64,000 nucleotides of DNA from CBDEGR01 sp965237895 (GTDB lineage Bacteria; Acidobacteriota; Terriglobia; UBA7540; JAPUME01): the NCBI GenBank assembly GCA_965237895.1, contig CBDEGR010000002.1:186001-250000 (forward strand). The letters run 5' to 3'. Under the pieces are notes generated by a model that was given only the letters and a program-made list of their open reading frames with translations, did no database searches and was not told the origin of the DNA. A program made the translations under genes and the position numbers. Every line of letters begins with the position of its first letter. Position 1 is the first letter of the stretch. Shown here in pieces: positions 17,052 through 26,911 of the stretch.

Positions 17052-18215
17052 TTTCTCCGGACGTGCGCCGAGTTGGGCAAGCTTCACCAGAAGCTGGACC
17101 AGCTGGGGAAGAAGCGGAGCGCCCTCTCACCCAGGAAGAAGCCGCGAGAGTACCGCCGGAAGACCTGGGCCTTGGCCCGCTGCCGCATCCATTTCTCCCA
17201 TAAGGTCCGCTCTCTTGAGCTCCGCCCCGTGGAACGGAAACAGTGGGTTGAGCGAATCCGCGAAGTGGTGGACGAGTTGCGCGGGCTGGAGCGCAAGGCG
17301 AAAAAACTGGAGCAAGGGAGTGCAGCTTCCCGCCGCAACTCCAGCGCTTTCCGGGAGTTCAAGAAGGAGCTGCGACAGGTACGTTCCCATATCCGCCAAA
17401 TCGAAGAGTCCTGCGGCGTGAAGTCTTCGGAACTCCGACGCAGCCTGAAAAACATCCGGCAAGGCGAACAAAAGGCCGAGACGGCGAAAGGGAAATTGGT
17501 CGAGGCAAATCTCCGGCTGGTCGTTTCCATCGCCAAGAAATACTTCAATCGCGGCCTCCAGTTTTTGGACCTGATTCAGGAAGGCAACATCGGCCTCATG
17601 AAAGCCGTGGAGAAATTCGAATATCGGCGCGGCTACAAGTTTTCCACTTATGCCACTTGGTGGATTCGTCAGGCCATCACCCGCGCCATTGCGGACCAGG
17701 CGCGGACCATCCGTCTTCCGGTCCACGTGATCGAAGTGCTCAATAAGCTCATGCGCACCTCGCGGCAACTGGTGCAGGATTTGGGAAGAGAACCCACCCC
17801 GGAGGAGGTCGCGCGGCGGATGGAGCTTCCCGTGGCGAAGGTCCGCAAGGTTCTCAAGGTGGCTCGCCAGACCATTTCTCTCGAAACGCCTGTCGGCGAA
17901 AAAGAGGATTCGAGCCTGGGCGATTTTATCGAGGATCGCGGCGCAGTCTCTCCCGTTGAGGTTGTCACGCACCTGAAATTCAAGGAGCAGACCGATTCGG
18001 TCCTCAAGACGCTCACACCCCGTGAAGAAAAAGTGGTCAAAATGCGTTTCGGCATGGAAGACGGGAGCGACCACACGCTGGAAGAGGTGGGGCAGAGTTT
18101 TGCCGTCACCCGGGAGCGCATCCGCCAGATCGAAGCGAAGGCATTGGCCAAGCTGCGGCATCCGTCCCGGAGCCAGAAGCTCAGGGCATTTCTCGAAACC
18201 TCCCGGGCCGAGTAG
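16782..18215 (+). CDS. rpoD: RNA polymerase sigma-70 factor, primary (RpoD-like) type
   Basis: The intact frame ends at 18215. It contains region 1.2 (DPVWMYLREMGVVPLLSREG), a long charged non-conserved spacer (about residues 85-235), region 2 (NLRLVVSIAKKYFNRGLQFL, then LIQEGNIGLMKAVEKFEYRR and FSTYATWWIRQAI), region 3 with LPVHVIEVLNKL, and region 4 (LTPREEKVVKMRFGM and TRERIRQIEAKALAKLR). This is the primary sigma pattern. The frame is open from an ATG at 16704, but residues before 16782 come from the wrong frame of copy 1. The ATG at 16782, inside the repeat junction, could restart translation (MSSSGSADRTQDPV), yet its GAAGGG is too close for a good SD. Without the duplication the gene would run from 16475. 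Confidence 0.85.
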   Translation: MSSSGSADRTQDPVWMYLREMGVVPLLSREGEVTLAKRIEQGQWKILKELSRSPLILCEVNRLAEAVESGAKSFPVDEPTEDGVPTRRDVFLRTCAELGKLHQKLDQLGKKRSALSPRKKPREYRRKTWALARCRIHFSHKVRSLELRPVERKQWVERIREVVDELRGLERKAKKLEQGSAASRRNSSAFREFKKELRQVRSHIRQIEESCGVKSSELRRSLKNIRQGEQKAETAKGKLVEANLRLVVSIAKKYFNRGLQFLDLIQEGNIGLMKAVEKFEYRRGYKFSTYATWWIRQAITRAIADQARTIRLPVHVIEVLNKLMRTSRQLVQDLGREPTPEEVARRMELPVAKVRKVLKVARQTISLETPVGEKEDSSLGDFIEDRGAVSPVEVVTHLKFKEQTDSVLKTLTPREEKVVKMRFGMEDGSDHTLEEVGQSFAVTRERIRQIEAKALAKLRHPSRSQKLRAFLETSRAE

Positions 18216-18801
18216 CCGGCGGGAAACCTTTTCGGAATGGAAGCGGAAACTTCGGCGGACCCACCCTGAACGTCACCTCTCGCCCCCAACGATTCCTTTG
18301 CCACGCCAGTTGTGCATCGACTGATCCGCTATGAAGCTGATCTCAATTTTCCTCGTTTGAATTCCCCGGGTTTGAATTCAAAGTCCCTGGAGGGCAAACC
18401 GGTTCTGCCGGCGGCCGCCCAGCCGCCCCTTCTTCCTTCCCGCTTTTGCCAAACAGCTTCAGTACTCAGGGGGTCACTCATAAGGCCACCCTGCCAACAC
18501 TGGGCCCTTTATCAGTGCTTCGAAGAGCGCCTCAACCGGGACCTGCAGGAATCGGATGGCCGCTCTTTTCTGAAACCAACAGTGTGGAAATATCGTCTTA
18601 CTTTATGAGAGTAGCCGATCCCCCAGGAGGAGGTGCCTTTCTGCATCCTAATGTTGCGGAATCGTCTTTATTCTGTAGAATCTGAAGCGGAGCCGTCGTA
18701 ATCTGGAAGGGATGCAGGGCCGAGGGGGGACTTGGCCTACTGGGTAGGCGGTCGATTTAGTATACCAAACGGCGCCCCCTTGAAATTGTATCAAGTCTTT
18801 C
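18216..18801. other. Intergenic region with putative promoter of RND operon
   Basis: About 590 bp without a supportable gene. TTGCGG (18654-18659), 16 bp, TAGAAT (18676-18681) is a candidate promoter for the efflux operon starting at 18802. Nothing else in this stretch is recognisable. Confidence 0.4.
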
Positions 18802-20022
18802 ATGGACCGAACTCTTATGAGCCTCCGCGTCAAAGTCTACGGGTCTCTCCTTCTCGCCATTGGGCTGTTGGGTGGGGGTTACTTTTTCAAACAACTCTTC
18901 GCCGGGTTGGGTCCGACGAATTCTCAATCGAAGAAGGATTCCGACAAGGAAAACGAGGCTTCCCCCGTCGAGGTCGCCTCGGCCAAGCGGGACAGCATCT
19001 CCTCTTTTCTCAGTTCTACGGCCAATCTACACGCCCTTCGTCTGGTGGACGTGCCCGCGCGGTCGGACGGGGTAATCCAAAGCGTCCTGGTGGAAGAGGG
19101 TGATTTCGTAAAGAAGGGTCAGGTGCTGTGCCGGTTGGACGATACGGATGTGAAGATTCGGCTTCAACTGGCGCGGCAGAAACTGGCGCAGGCCGAGTTG
19201 CAGGGTGAAACGGCCCGCCACCGCGAGGCGAAAGCGGCCGCTCAGATTGAAAATTCCAGAAGAGAACTGGAACGGATCGAGAAAGCCTACAGGGAGAACC
19301 TGGTCAGCGAGCAGGACTATACCCAGGCGAAGTACCAACACGAGGAACTGGAGCACGAAGCGCAGATCTCGGATTCCGAAACCCGCGCCGCGGCCCATCG
19401 CGTGAAAGAACTCGACGGAGAGAAGCAGCAAGCCGAGCTCGCGCTCCAGCGAACGCGCATCCGGGCGCCCTTCAGCGGGCGGATTACCGAACGAACGGTC
19501 GAGGTCGGACGCACCATTCGGAACCTTGCCTCGCTTTTCAAGCTGGGAGCGTTCTCGCCTCTTCAGGCCGACGTCTTTCTTTCCGAGGGCGATGCGCACC
19601 AGGTTCGCAGGGGCCTGAAGGCCATGGTGCGCCTCGGGGTCGATGAGGCGGTTCAGGTGGAAGGCCAAGTGGCGCGTGTCAGCCCGGTCGTGGATCAATC
19701 CTCCGGCACCGTGAAAGTCACGGTGGAACTGAACCCCTCGTCCGACGGTTTCAAGCCCGGCGCTTTCGTCCGCGTGGACATCCGGACGGATACCCGTTCG
19801 AATGCCGTGCTGGTTCCGAAGCGCGCCGTGCTGGAAGAGGACGGGGAAAAGTACGTCTTCGTCGCCGGCACGGACACGGCGAGGCGAACGAACGTCCGGG
19901 TCGGTTTTGAGTCCGACGGATGGGTAGAGATCCGCGAGGGAGTGGCTCCCGGAGAAAAGGTGATTGTCGCCGGACAGGGAGTGCTGAAGGACGGCTCAAA
20001 GATTCGGATCGTGGAGGGTTAG
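18802..20022 (+). CDS. RND efflux periplasmic adaptor (HlyD/MFP family)
   Basis: A 406-residue membrane-fusion protein. It has an N-terminal membrane anchor (LLLAIGLLGGGYFF), a split biotinyl-lipoyl domain (VPARSDGVIQSVLVEEGDFV with LCRLDD, and RIRAPFSGRITERTVEVG), a coiled-coil hairpin (about residues 110-220) and the C-terminal barrel with GAFVRVDI and GVAPGEKVIVAGQGVLKDG. It bridges the RND pumps encoded downstream to an outer-membrane channel. No TolC-like gene is present in the window. No strong SD is seen at the ATG; a second ATG lies five codons on. Confidence 0.93.
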   Translation: MDRTLMSLRVKVYGSLLLAIGLLGGGYFFKQLFAGLGPTNSQSKKDSDKENEASPVEVASAKRDSISSFLSSTANLHALRLVDVPARSDGVIQSVLVEEGDFVKKGQVLCRLDDTDVKIRLQLARQKLAQAELQGETARHREAKAAAQIENSRRELERIEKAYRENLVSEQDYTQAKYQHEELEHEAQISDSETRAAAHRVKELDGEKQQAELALQRTRIRAPFSGRITERTVEVGRTIRNLASLFKLGAFSPLQADVFLSEGDAHQVRRGLKAMVRLGVDEAVQVEGQVARVSPVVDQSSGTVKVTVELNPSSDGFKPGAFVRVDIRTDTRSNAVLVPKRAVLEEDGEKYVFVAGTDTARRTNVRVGFESDGWVEIREGVAPGEKVIVAGQGVLKDGSKIRIVEG

Positions 20023-20196
20023 CGGCTGAGGCCCAAAACCCGGGGCCTCTTCTCCGCGGCGAGCTCCCGGCCGGCGGGAGACGGAATCCCGGTTCCCCGG
20101 CTTCATCCCCCGGTTCCGATGTGCCATCGAATTTCTCCACCGAAACCCGGCCCCGCTTTCCTACTTTAATCAAGGTCTGTTTCCAAGGTACGAGGC

Positions 20197-23100
20197 ATGA
20201 ACTTCGTCCGCACCGCCATTGCCCGCCCCGTTACGGTCGCCATGTTCGTCGTGGCCGTAATGTTGTTCGGATGGGTGTCCCAGGACCGGATGGCGCTGAA
20301 CCTGCTGCCGGACATCTCCTACCCTTCGCTCACCATTCAAACCGACTATGAGGACGCCGCCCCGGAAGAGATCGAGGCGTTGATTACCCGGCCCATCGAA
20401 GAATCGGTCGGTGTCGTGCCGGGGCTGCGGCGGTTGAGCTCGATCTCCCGCTCGGGACAGTCGGAAGTCGTCCTGGAATTTCGCTGGGACACGAACATGG
20501 ACTTCGCGGCGCTCGACGTGCGGGAGAAGCTCGATGTCGTAACCTTCCCCCGCGACGTGGAAAATCCCGTCCTGCTTCGCTTCGATCCCTCCAATGATCC
20601 GATCTTGCGGTTGCAGCTCTACGGCGAGATGAGCTTGAGCCGCCTGCGGTATCTGGCCGAAAGGGAGCTCAAGAGAAGTCTGGAGTCGACGGACGGCGTG
20701 GCGGCGGTCAAGATCGTCGGGGGACTCGAAGAGCAGGTCCGCATCGAGATCGACGAGAAGCGGCTGGCCGAGTTGGAGATCCCGATCACCGAAATCACCC
20801 GGGTTCTGGAGCAGGAGAACCTGAATCAGGCGAGCGGGAGCCTCTACGACCTCGACGCCAACTACTTGGTCCGAATGCTGAACCAGTTCCGCTCGGTCGA
20901 AGAGATGCGCCGGATCATCATCCGCGAGCGCGACGGGCGGAAAGTGGTCCTGAGCGACGTGGCCCGCGTCCGGCGGGGAACGAAGGACCGCGAACTGATT
21001 GTCCGTCTCGACGGGGGGGAGAGCGTCGAGATGGGGGTCTATAAGGAGGGGGACGCCAATACGGTGAAGGTGGCCCAGGCGGTAAAGCAGAGGTTGGAGT
21101 CGCTGAAGAAAAACGGTCTTTTCCCGGAAGGGTTGGAGTACCGCATCGTCTTCAACCAAGCGGAATTCATCGAGCAGGCAGTCGAGAACGTCTTCTGGGC
21201 AGCCATTCTGGGCGGGCTGTTGGCCATTCTCGTCCTCTATGTCTTTCTGCGCGACCTGCGCAGCACGCTCACCATCGGGCTTTCCATTCCCATTGCCATC
21301 TTCGCCACCTTCGCGCTGATGTATCAGACCGATATTTCACTCAATATCATGTCGCTGGGCGGCATTGCGCTGGGCGTGGGGATGTTGGTGGACAACTCCA
21401 TCGTCGTGCTGGAATCCGTCCACCGCTATAAGCGGACGGGAGTGAAGCTGGCCGAAGCGGTCTATCAAGGAGCGCGGGAAGTCGGCAAAGCGGTCACGGC
21501 GTCGACGCTGACCACCGTGGCCGTCTTTGCACCTCTCGTCTGGGTGGAAGGAATCGCCGGGCAACTCTTCAAGGACCAGGCCTTGACCATTACCTACGCG
21601 TTGCTGGCCTCCCTGCTGGTTGCGCTCACCTTCATCCCCATGATGATGGCGTTGAAAATGGGCCCGCCGGCAGCCGGGACGGCGGATTCGGCCGCCGCAG
21701 CCCCGAAGGAACCCAAAGAGAATACCGGACGGTTCCGGAGCGCGGCTGAGTGGTCGGCGCGACAGGCCCGAAGATTCACCCGCTTTGTCTTCTCCGATAT
21801 GGCGGTTGTCATTTTGACCGACGTGCGGCGATTTCTCCGCGCTGGCGGCCGAGCGCTCCTCTTCCTCGCCAACCCTCTCTTGAACCGCTACGAAGAGGCC
21901 TACGAGAAATTGAGCCGGAACTATCCCCGCTGGTTGGGCTGGTCCCTGGACCACAAGGGGTCCGTGATCGGCGCGGCGGGCCTGAGCGTGGCGGTTGCGG
22001 TGGTGCTGGCCTTGCAATTGGGAGCGGAACTGATTCCGCCGCTGACCCAAGGCGAGTTTGCCTTTGAAATTGAGCTGTCCGAGGGCGCTCCCTTGAAGGA
22101 TACCGACCGTCTGTTGCAGTCGCTGGAAGAGCGCGTGGGGGCCTTTCCCGAAGTTGGGACCGTCTTTTCCACCGCCGGCGGCAGCAAGAAGAACCAGTTC
22201 GCCCGCGCCTCGAACCGGGAGCACGTGGGCCAACTCTACGTAGTGATGCGGGACAAACGGGAGCAGGCGGCCGAGGAGCGTACCATCGAACGGATCCGGA
22301 ATCTCTTAGACGGGTATCCCGAGGTCCGCCACACGTTCGGCCGTCCGATGCTGTTCAGCTTTAAGGCGCCGATTGAAGTGGAAATATACGGATATGATCT
22401 TGCTGTGCTGCGAGACGCGGCTGACCGCGTGGCGGCGCGAATGGAAAACATCCGCGGCCTGAGCGACATCCAAACCAGTACGCAACTGGGGAGTCCGGAA
22501 ATTCAGATTCGCTTCCGCCGGGACCGGCTGGCCCGCTTGAATCTGGAGGAAGGATCCGTCGCCGGCATCCTGAGAAACAAGATTCGGGGTGAGGTGGCCT
22601 CCCGCTACCGGGTCGAGGACAAACAGATCGATATCCTGGTCCGGGCCAAGGAGTCGGACCGCGCAAGCATTGAAGACCTGAAAAATCTGGTGGTGAACCG
22701 CCAAATCACCAACAATGCGATTCCTCGACCCAATTCCCGCAACAGACGCGAGCGTCGCGGGTCGGGCGAGGAGGAGGAGATTCGTCCCGCATCGAACGCG
22801 GGAGGAAACGGTCCGCAAGCGGGGCCGCCGGAAACGACCCGGGGAACGCCTCCGATTCGGCTGGGCGCGGTAGCGGACATCGTCGTAGGACGCGGGCCGA
22901 GCGAGGTGCGCCGCATCCGCTCACAGCGCGCCGCCGTCGTCTCAGCGAATCTGACGGGACGGGATTTGAACAGCGTTTCGAATGAAATTCAGGAAGCTCT
23001 GACCGGGCTGCGGCGGGAGCTGCCTCCGAACACGAACGTGGTGCTTGGAGGGCAGAACGAAGAACTGGCCACCTCTTATCGGAGCCTTCTGCTGGCGCTC

Positions 23101-23613
23101 TCCTTGGCCGTCTTTCTGGTCTACCTGGTCATGGCCTCGCAGTTCGAATCCTTCATCCACCCGTTTATCATCATCTTCACCGTGCCTCTCAGCGCGGTGG
23201 GAGTGGTTCTGGCGCTGTTCCTCACCGAGACAACCCTCAGCGTCATTGCCTTTCTGGGGGTGATTATCCTGGCCGGAATTGTCGTAAACAACGCCATCGT
23301 CTTGATTGACTACACGAATCAACTGCGCCGCCGGGGTGCCTCGAAGCGCGATGCGCTGCTAGAGGCCGGGCAGGTCCGCCTGCGCCCGATTCTGATGACG
23401 ACGCTCACCACGGCGCTGGGACTCGCGCCGATGGCCGTCGGATGGGGTGAGGGCTCCGAAGTGAGAGCGCCGATGGCCGTGACCGTCATGGGCGGGCTGC
23501 TCTTTTCTACGCTCCTAACGCTGATTTTCATCCCCGTCATCTATGAACTGGTGGACCGAAAACAGTACCGTGCGGAAGATGATGAATTCGACGAGGCGCC
23601 GGGGGCGGCCTAA
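20197..23613 (+). CDS. RND multidrug efflux pump, inner-membrane subunit A
   Basis: A 1138-residue RND transporter with twelve helices and two large periplasmic loops. Motifs include NFVRTAIARPVTVAMFV at the start, PDISYPSLTIQTDYEDAAPEEIE, TM4 GIALGVGMLVDNSIVVLE with its aspartate, and TM10-11 NNAIVLIDYTNQLRRRG. It is longer than AcrB because of a cytoplasmic-side linker (about residues 490-580) and a low-complexity, charged and Gly/Pro insertion in the second periplasmic loop (about 845-885). It shares one adaptor with a second pump gene 30 bp downstream, an MdtABC-like arrangement. Substrate is unknown. Confidence 0.94.
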   Translation: MNFVRTAIARPVTVAMFVVAVMLFGWVSQDRMALNLLPDISYPSLTIQTDYEDAAPEEIEALITRPIEESVGVVPGLRRLSSISRSGQSEVVLEFRWDTNMDFAALDVREKLDVVTFPRDVENPVLLRFDPSNDPILRLQLYGEMSLSRLRYLAERELKRSLESTDGVAAVKIVGGLEEQVRIEIDEKRLAELEIPITEITRVLEQENLNQASGSLYDLDANYLVRMLNQFRSVEEMRRIIIRERDGRKVVLSDVARVRRGTKDRELIVRLDGGESVEMGVYKEGDANTVKVAQAVKQRLESLKKNGLFPEGLEYRIVFNQAEFIEQAVENVFWAAILGGLLAILVLYVFLRDLRSTLTIGLSIPIAIFATFALMYQTDISLNIMSLGGIALGVGMLVDNSIVVLESVHRYKRTGVKLAEAVYQGAREVGKAVTASTLTTVAVFAPLVWVEGIAGQLFKDQALTITYALLASLLVALTFIPMMMALKMGPPAAGTADSAAAAPKEPKENTGRFRSAAEWSARQARRFTRFVFSDMAVVILTDVRRFLRAGGRALLFLANPLLNRYEEAYEKLSRNYPRWLGWSLDHKGSVIGAAGLSVAVAVVLALQLGAELIPPLTQGEFAFEIELSEGAPLKDTDRLLQSLEERVGAFPEVGTVFSTAGGSKKNQFARASNREHVGQLYVVMRDKREQAAEERTIERIRNLLDGYPEVRHTFGRPMLFSFKAPIEVEIYGYDLAVLRDAADRVAARMENIRGLSDIQTSTQLGSPEIQIRFRRDRLARLNLEEGSVAGILRNKIRGEVASRYRVEDKQIDILVRAKESDRASIEDLKNLVVNRQITNNAIPRPNSRNRRERRGSGEEEEIRPASNAGGNGPQAGPPETTRGTPPIRLGAVADIVVGRGPSEVRRIRSQRAAVVSANLTGRDLNSVSNEIQEALTGLRRELPPNTNVVLGGQNEELATSYRSLLLALSLAVFLVYLVMASQFESFIHPFIIIFTVPLSAVGVVLALFLTETTLSVIAFLGVIILAGIVVNNAIVLIDYTNQLRRRGASKRDALLEAGQVRLRPILMTTLTTALGLAPMAVGWGEGSEVRAPMAVTVMGGLLFSTLLTLIFIPVIYELVDRKQYRAEDDEFDEAPGAA

Positions 23614-23643
23614 CCGACGAGGAGCAGGTTCGGGACGATAACG

Positions 23644-26600
23644 ATGCCTTCCCAAGAGACGGAAAACGTAGAACGGAGCGCGGGGCGGCGGCTGGCGGAA
23701 TACTCCATCCGTTATCCGGTGACCATCTCCATGATCTTCGTCTCGTTCCTGGTCTTGGGAGCGATCTCGATTTGGAAAATTCCCCTCGTCATGCTGCCGG
23801 ACATCAACTTCCCCTTCGTGATGGTCCACGTGCCCTATCCGAACACTACCCCGGCGCAGATTCAGGAGACCATCACCCGGCCGCTGGAAGAAGCTCTGAG
23901 CACTCTGCCCAACATCCAACGGCTCACCTCTCGATCTTCCCAAAACAGCGCTTTTATCACCCTCCATTTCGGCTGGGGGCAGGATATGGACCTGATTCGC
24001 TCGCAGATCCGCGAGAAGGTCGAGCAGGTGCGGAATGAATTGCCCGAGGACGTCGAGCACATCTACGTCCGAAACCGGGGTACGGATGACTTTCCCATCC
24101 TTTTCGGCCAAATCGCCTCCGGACGCGACATGCGGGAGTCCTATGACTTTCTGAACCTGAAAATCATAAGGCCCCTCGAACAGATCCCCGGCGTGGCCGA
24201 AGTGGAAATCCACGGCGCGGCGCGCAAAGAGATCGGCATCTACCTCCGGCTCGACGATGTGAAGCGCTACCGGGTCGACGTCGGGAGGCTGTTCCGCCGT
24301 CTGCAGGCGGCCAACTTGGACGTCTCGCTCGGGCATGTCACCGACGGCGGCATCCGCTACGGCATCCTGGCGCGCGGCGCCATGGGCTCCATCGAGGAGT
24401 TCCGGAAATTTCCGGTGAATGAACGGGGAATCTTACTGGCCGATGTCGTCGATGTCGACTTCCGGAATCCGACCATCAATTCCGGACGCCACCTGAACGG
24501 CGCATATGCCATGAGCCTGGAGATTCGAAAGGCTTCCGAGGCGAACACGGTCGCCACCGTACGCCGGGTGATGGAAAAAATCGAGGAGTTCCAGCAGGAC
24601 CCGACGCTCCAGGGTGTGGAAGTCCTGATTTGGCGAAACGCGGCGGAGGAGATAACCCAATCTCTTTCCGGACTTCTCAAGGCCGGCATTGTGGGCGGGA
24701 TCCTGGCGGTGCTGGTTCTGCTGGCCTTTCTCCGCCGTCTGGGACCCACCTTGGCGGTCGGAATGGCGATCCCCTTCTCGCTGGTGGCCACGGTAGGGTT
24801 TCTCCACTTATTGGGTAAAACGCTGAATGTCCTTTCCATGATGGGCCTGATGCTCGCCATCGGTATGCTGGTGGATAACGCCGTCGTGGTACTGGAGTCG
24901 ATTTATCAGCAGATCGAAAAAGGGAAGGATCGTGTGACGGCGGCGCGGGTAGGCCCGCAGCAGGTCTTGAACGCCGTCTCCGCCGCCACGCTGACTTCCG
25001 TGATTATTTTTGTCCCGCTGGTGTTCGGCCAAAATACGAATCTTTCCATCTGGCTCAGCCATACCGGCATCGCGATCATCATTGCCTTGTTCTGCTCACT
25101 TTTTATTTCGCTGACGTTGATCCCCATGGGCATGGCGCGCCTGATCCGAGTCGACGTAACCCGCCGTCCGCGATGGGAGCGATGGGTGGCGGAGAAAATG
25201 TCGCGTTCGGCGCTCTCGGCAACGAAACTGATTGGCCGCCGGATGGGAGCGACGGCGCAGCCGGGCGGAGGGGTCGAGGCGGAACGTCCGTTCTCCCAAA
25301 ACGCCGCCACCGAGTTCTATCTTCGCTTGTCCGGGTGGCCTCTTCGGCATCGTTTCCTGGTCGGCTTTCTGTTGGCCCCGGCGATTGTTGCCGGATCCTT
25401 GGTCCTGTTGATCAAGGAAGTTCCCGACAACTCGCCGGAAGCGCGTGATCTGCAGGAATTGAGAATTCAGTATGATTTCTCGGAAAATTACCATTACGCG
25501 AAGATCGAACGCGATTACGTCGGGCCGGTCGAAAAATTTCTCCTCGACGGCAAGGACCGTTTTAAAATTAAAGACGTATACAGCCGATACGGCAACAACA
25601 ACGCCTCCACACAGATTTTTTTCGATAAGAAACAGGTCACATTGGAAGAGTTGACGGATCTCCGTCAACAGATCATCAAAGGTTTGCCGAAAATCCCCGG
25701 CGTAAAAATCAATCTGGGATGGGAAGGCAGCAGCCAGAATCCAAATTCGATCGGAGTCAATCTTTACGGCCCCGAAAACGCGGTCATTCAGAAACTCGTT
25801 CGAGAGGCCAAGAAGCGCTTGAAGGCTCGGCCGGAGGTCATGGAGGTCCACAGCCGCGGCGACAGCATCAGCGAAGAGGTGCAGGTGCGGCTGAACCACG
25901 CCTTGGCGAAGAAATACAACATCTCGCCGGAATCGGTGGGACGCACGCTGGGAATCGTCGTGCGCGGACAGCCGTTGCGCGGCTTCCCCACCACACAGGG
26001 CGAAGTGGATGTCTGGATGCGTCTGCGCCCCGGCGACAGGGAGGATCTGACCGATCTGAAGTCAGTCGTAGTGGGCAGAGGGTCGGAAGGAACGGAAGTG
26101 CTCCTCTCCCAGGTGGCGGATTTTCGGATCGTCAAGATGCCGGGCATGATCGAGCGCGAAGACCGGCGAACCAATGCCTCCCTGTTCGTCGTCTATACGG
26201 GAGACAAGAAAGACGAGGGACAAAAGCTGATCGGCGAGGTAATGAAACGGATCGATTATCCCTTAGGCTACGGCTGGAGTTTCAGTTTCTGGACCAAGCG
26301 GCAGCAGCAAGAGGACCGGGACTTCCTGTTCAACCTCCTCCTGGCTCTTTTCATGGTCTATTTCGTGATGGCCTCGCTGTTCGAATCGCTGGCGCATCCT
26401 TTTGCCATCATGTTTTCCCTGCCGTTCGCCCTGGTCGGCGTGGCGTGGACTCTCTATCTTACGGGGACGCCGTTCAACCTTATGGCCATGATCGGGATCA
26501 TGGTGTTGCTGGGCATCGTGGTCAACAACGGCATCGTGTTGGTGGACCACATCAACAACCTACGCCGGCAAGGGGTTCCGCGCGCGGAGGCCGTCCGCGA

Positions 26601-26847
26601 AGGCTGCCGCGAGCGTTTCCGCCCCATCTTGATGACGGCCGGCACGACGGTGGTGGGGTTGATCCCTCTGGCGATGGGCACCAGCGGGATGTTCGATCTC
26701 CGCTACTTCCCCTTGGCGAGAACCGTCATGGGCGGCCTGATCGCCTCCACCGTTCTTACGCTCATCGTCCTTCCCACCTACTACACCCTCTTCGACGACC
26801 TGTCGGCTTGGCTGAAGCGGACCTGGTCGGCCGGCAGTCCGAGCTGA
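23644..26847 (+). CDS. RND multidrug efflux pump, inner-membrane subunit B
   Basis: A 1067-residue RND transporter, 30 bp after subunit A. It has the same plan: SIRYPVTISMIFVSFLVLGA, VMLPDINFPFVMVHVPYPNT, TM4 LMLAIGMLVDNAVVVLESIY, and NNGIVLVDHINNLRRQGVPR near the end. Identity to subunit A is visibly low outside motifs, so this is an old duplication rather than a recent one. The pair may form a mixed trimer like MdtB/MdtC or act as two separate pumps using the same adaptor. Confidence 0.94.
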   Translation: MPSQETENVERSAGRRLAEYSIRYPVTISMIFVSFLVLGAISIWKIPLVMLPDINFPFVMVHVPYPNTTPAQIQETITRPLEEALSTLPNIQRLTSRSSQNSAFITLHFGWGQDMDLIRSQIREKVEQVRNELPEDVEHIYVRNRGTDDFPILFGQIASGRDMRESYDFLNLKIIRPLEQIPGVAEVEIHGAARKEIGIYLRLDDVKRYRVDVGRLFRRLQAANLDVSLGHVTDGGIRYGILARGAMGSIEEFRKFPVNERGILLADVVDVDFRNPTINSGRHLNGAYAMSLEIRKASEANTVATVRRVMEKIEEFQQDPTLQGVEVLIWRNAAEEITQSLSGLLKAGIVGGILAVLVLLAFLRRLGPTLAVGMAIPFSLVATVGFLHLLGKTLNVLSMMGLMLAIGMLVDNAVVVLESIYQQIEKGKDRVTAARVGPQQVLNAVSAATLTSVIIFVPLVFGQNTNLSIWLSHTGIAIIIALFCSLFISLTLIPMGMARLIRVDVTRRPRWERWVAEKMSRSALSATKLIGRRMGATAQPGGGVEAERPFSQNAATEFYLRLSGWPLRHRFLVGFLLAPAIVAGSLVLLIKEVPDNSPEARDLQELRIQYDFSENYHYAKIERDYVGPVEKFLLDGKDRFKIKDVYSRYGNNNASTQIFFDKKQVTLEELTDLRQQIIKGLPKIPGVKINLGWEGSSQNPNSIGVNLYGPENAVIQKLVREAKKRLKARPEVMEVHSRGDSISEEVQVRLNHALAKKYNISPESVGRTLGIVVRGQPLRGFPTTQGEVDVWMRLRPGDREDLTDLKSVVVGRGSEGTEVLLSQVADFRIVKMPGMIEREDRRTNASLFVVYTGDKKDEGQKLIGEVMKRIDYPLGYGWSFSFWTKRQQQEDRDFLFNLLLALFMVYFVMASLFESLAHPFAIMFSLPFALVGVAWTLYLTGTPFNLMAMIGIMVLLGIVVNNGIVLVDHINNLRRQGVPRAEAVREGCRERFRPILMTAGTTVVGLIPLAMGTSGMFDLRYFPLARTVMGGLIASTVLTLIVLPTYYTLFDDLSAWLKRTWSAGSPS

Positions 26848-26911
26848 CCCGACATTTGCTCTTACCTCGAAAACTTTGGTACCATCTTGTTCCGCCGTCC
26901 GTACCTGTTCA

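Noticed and set aside
18312..18685. Short plus-strand open frames between rpoD and the RND adaptor
   Set aside because: No SD, no protein-like pattern; the stretch includes a promoter candidate instead.
20170..21159. A 329-residue minus-strand frame opposite the first RND pump
   Set aside because: No domain, no SD, and the pump on the other strand is intact.
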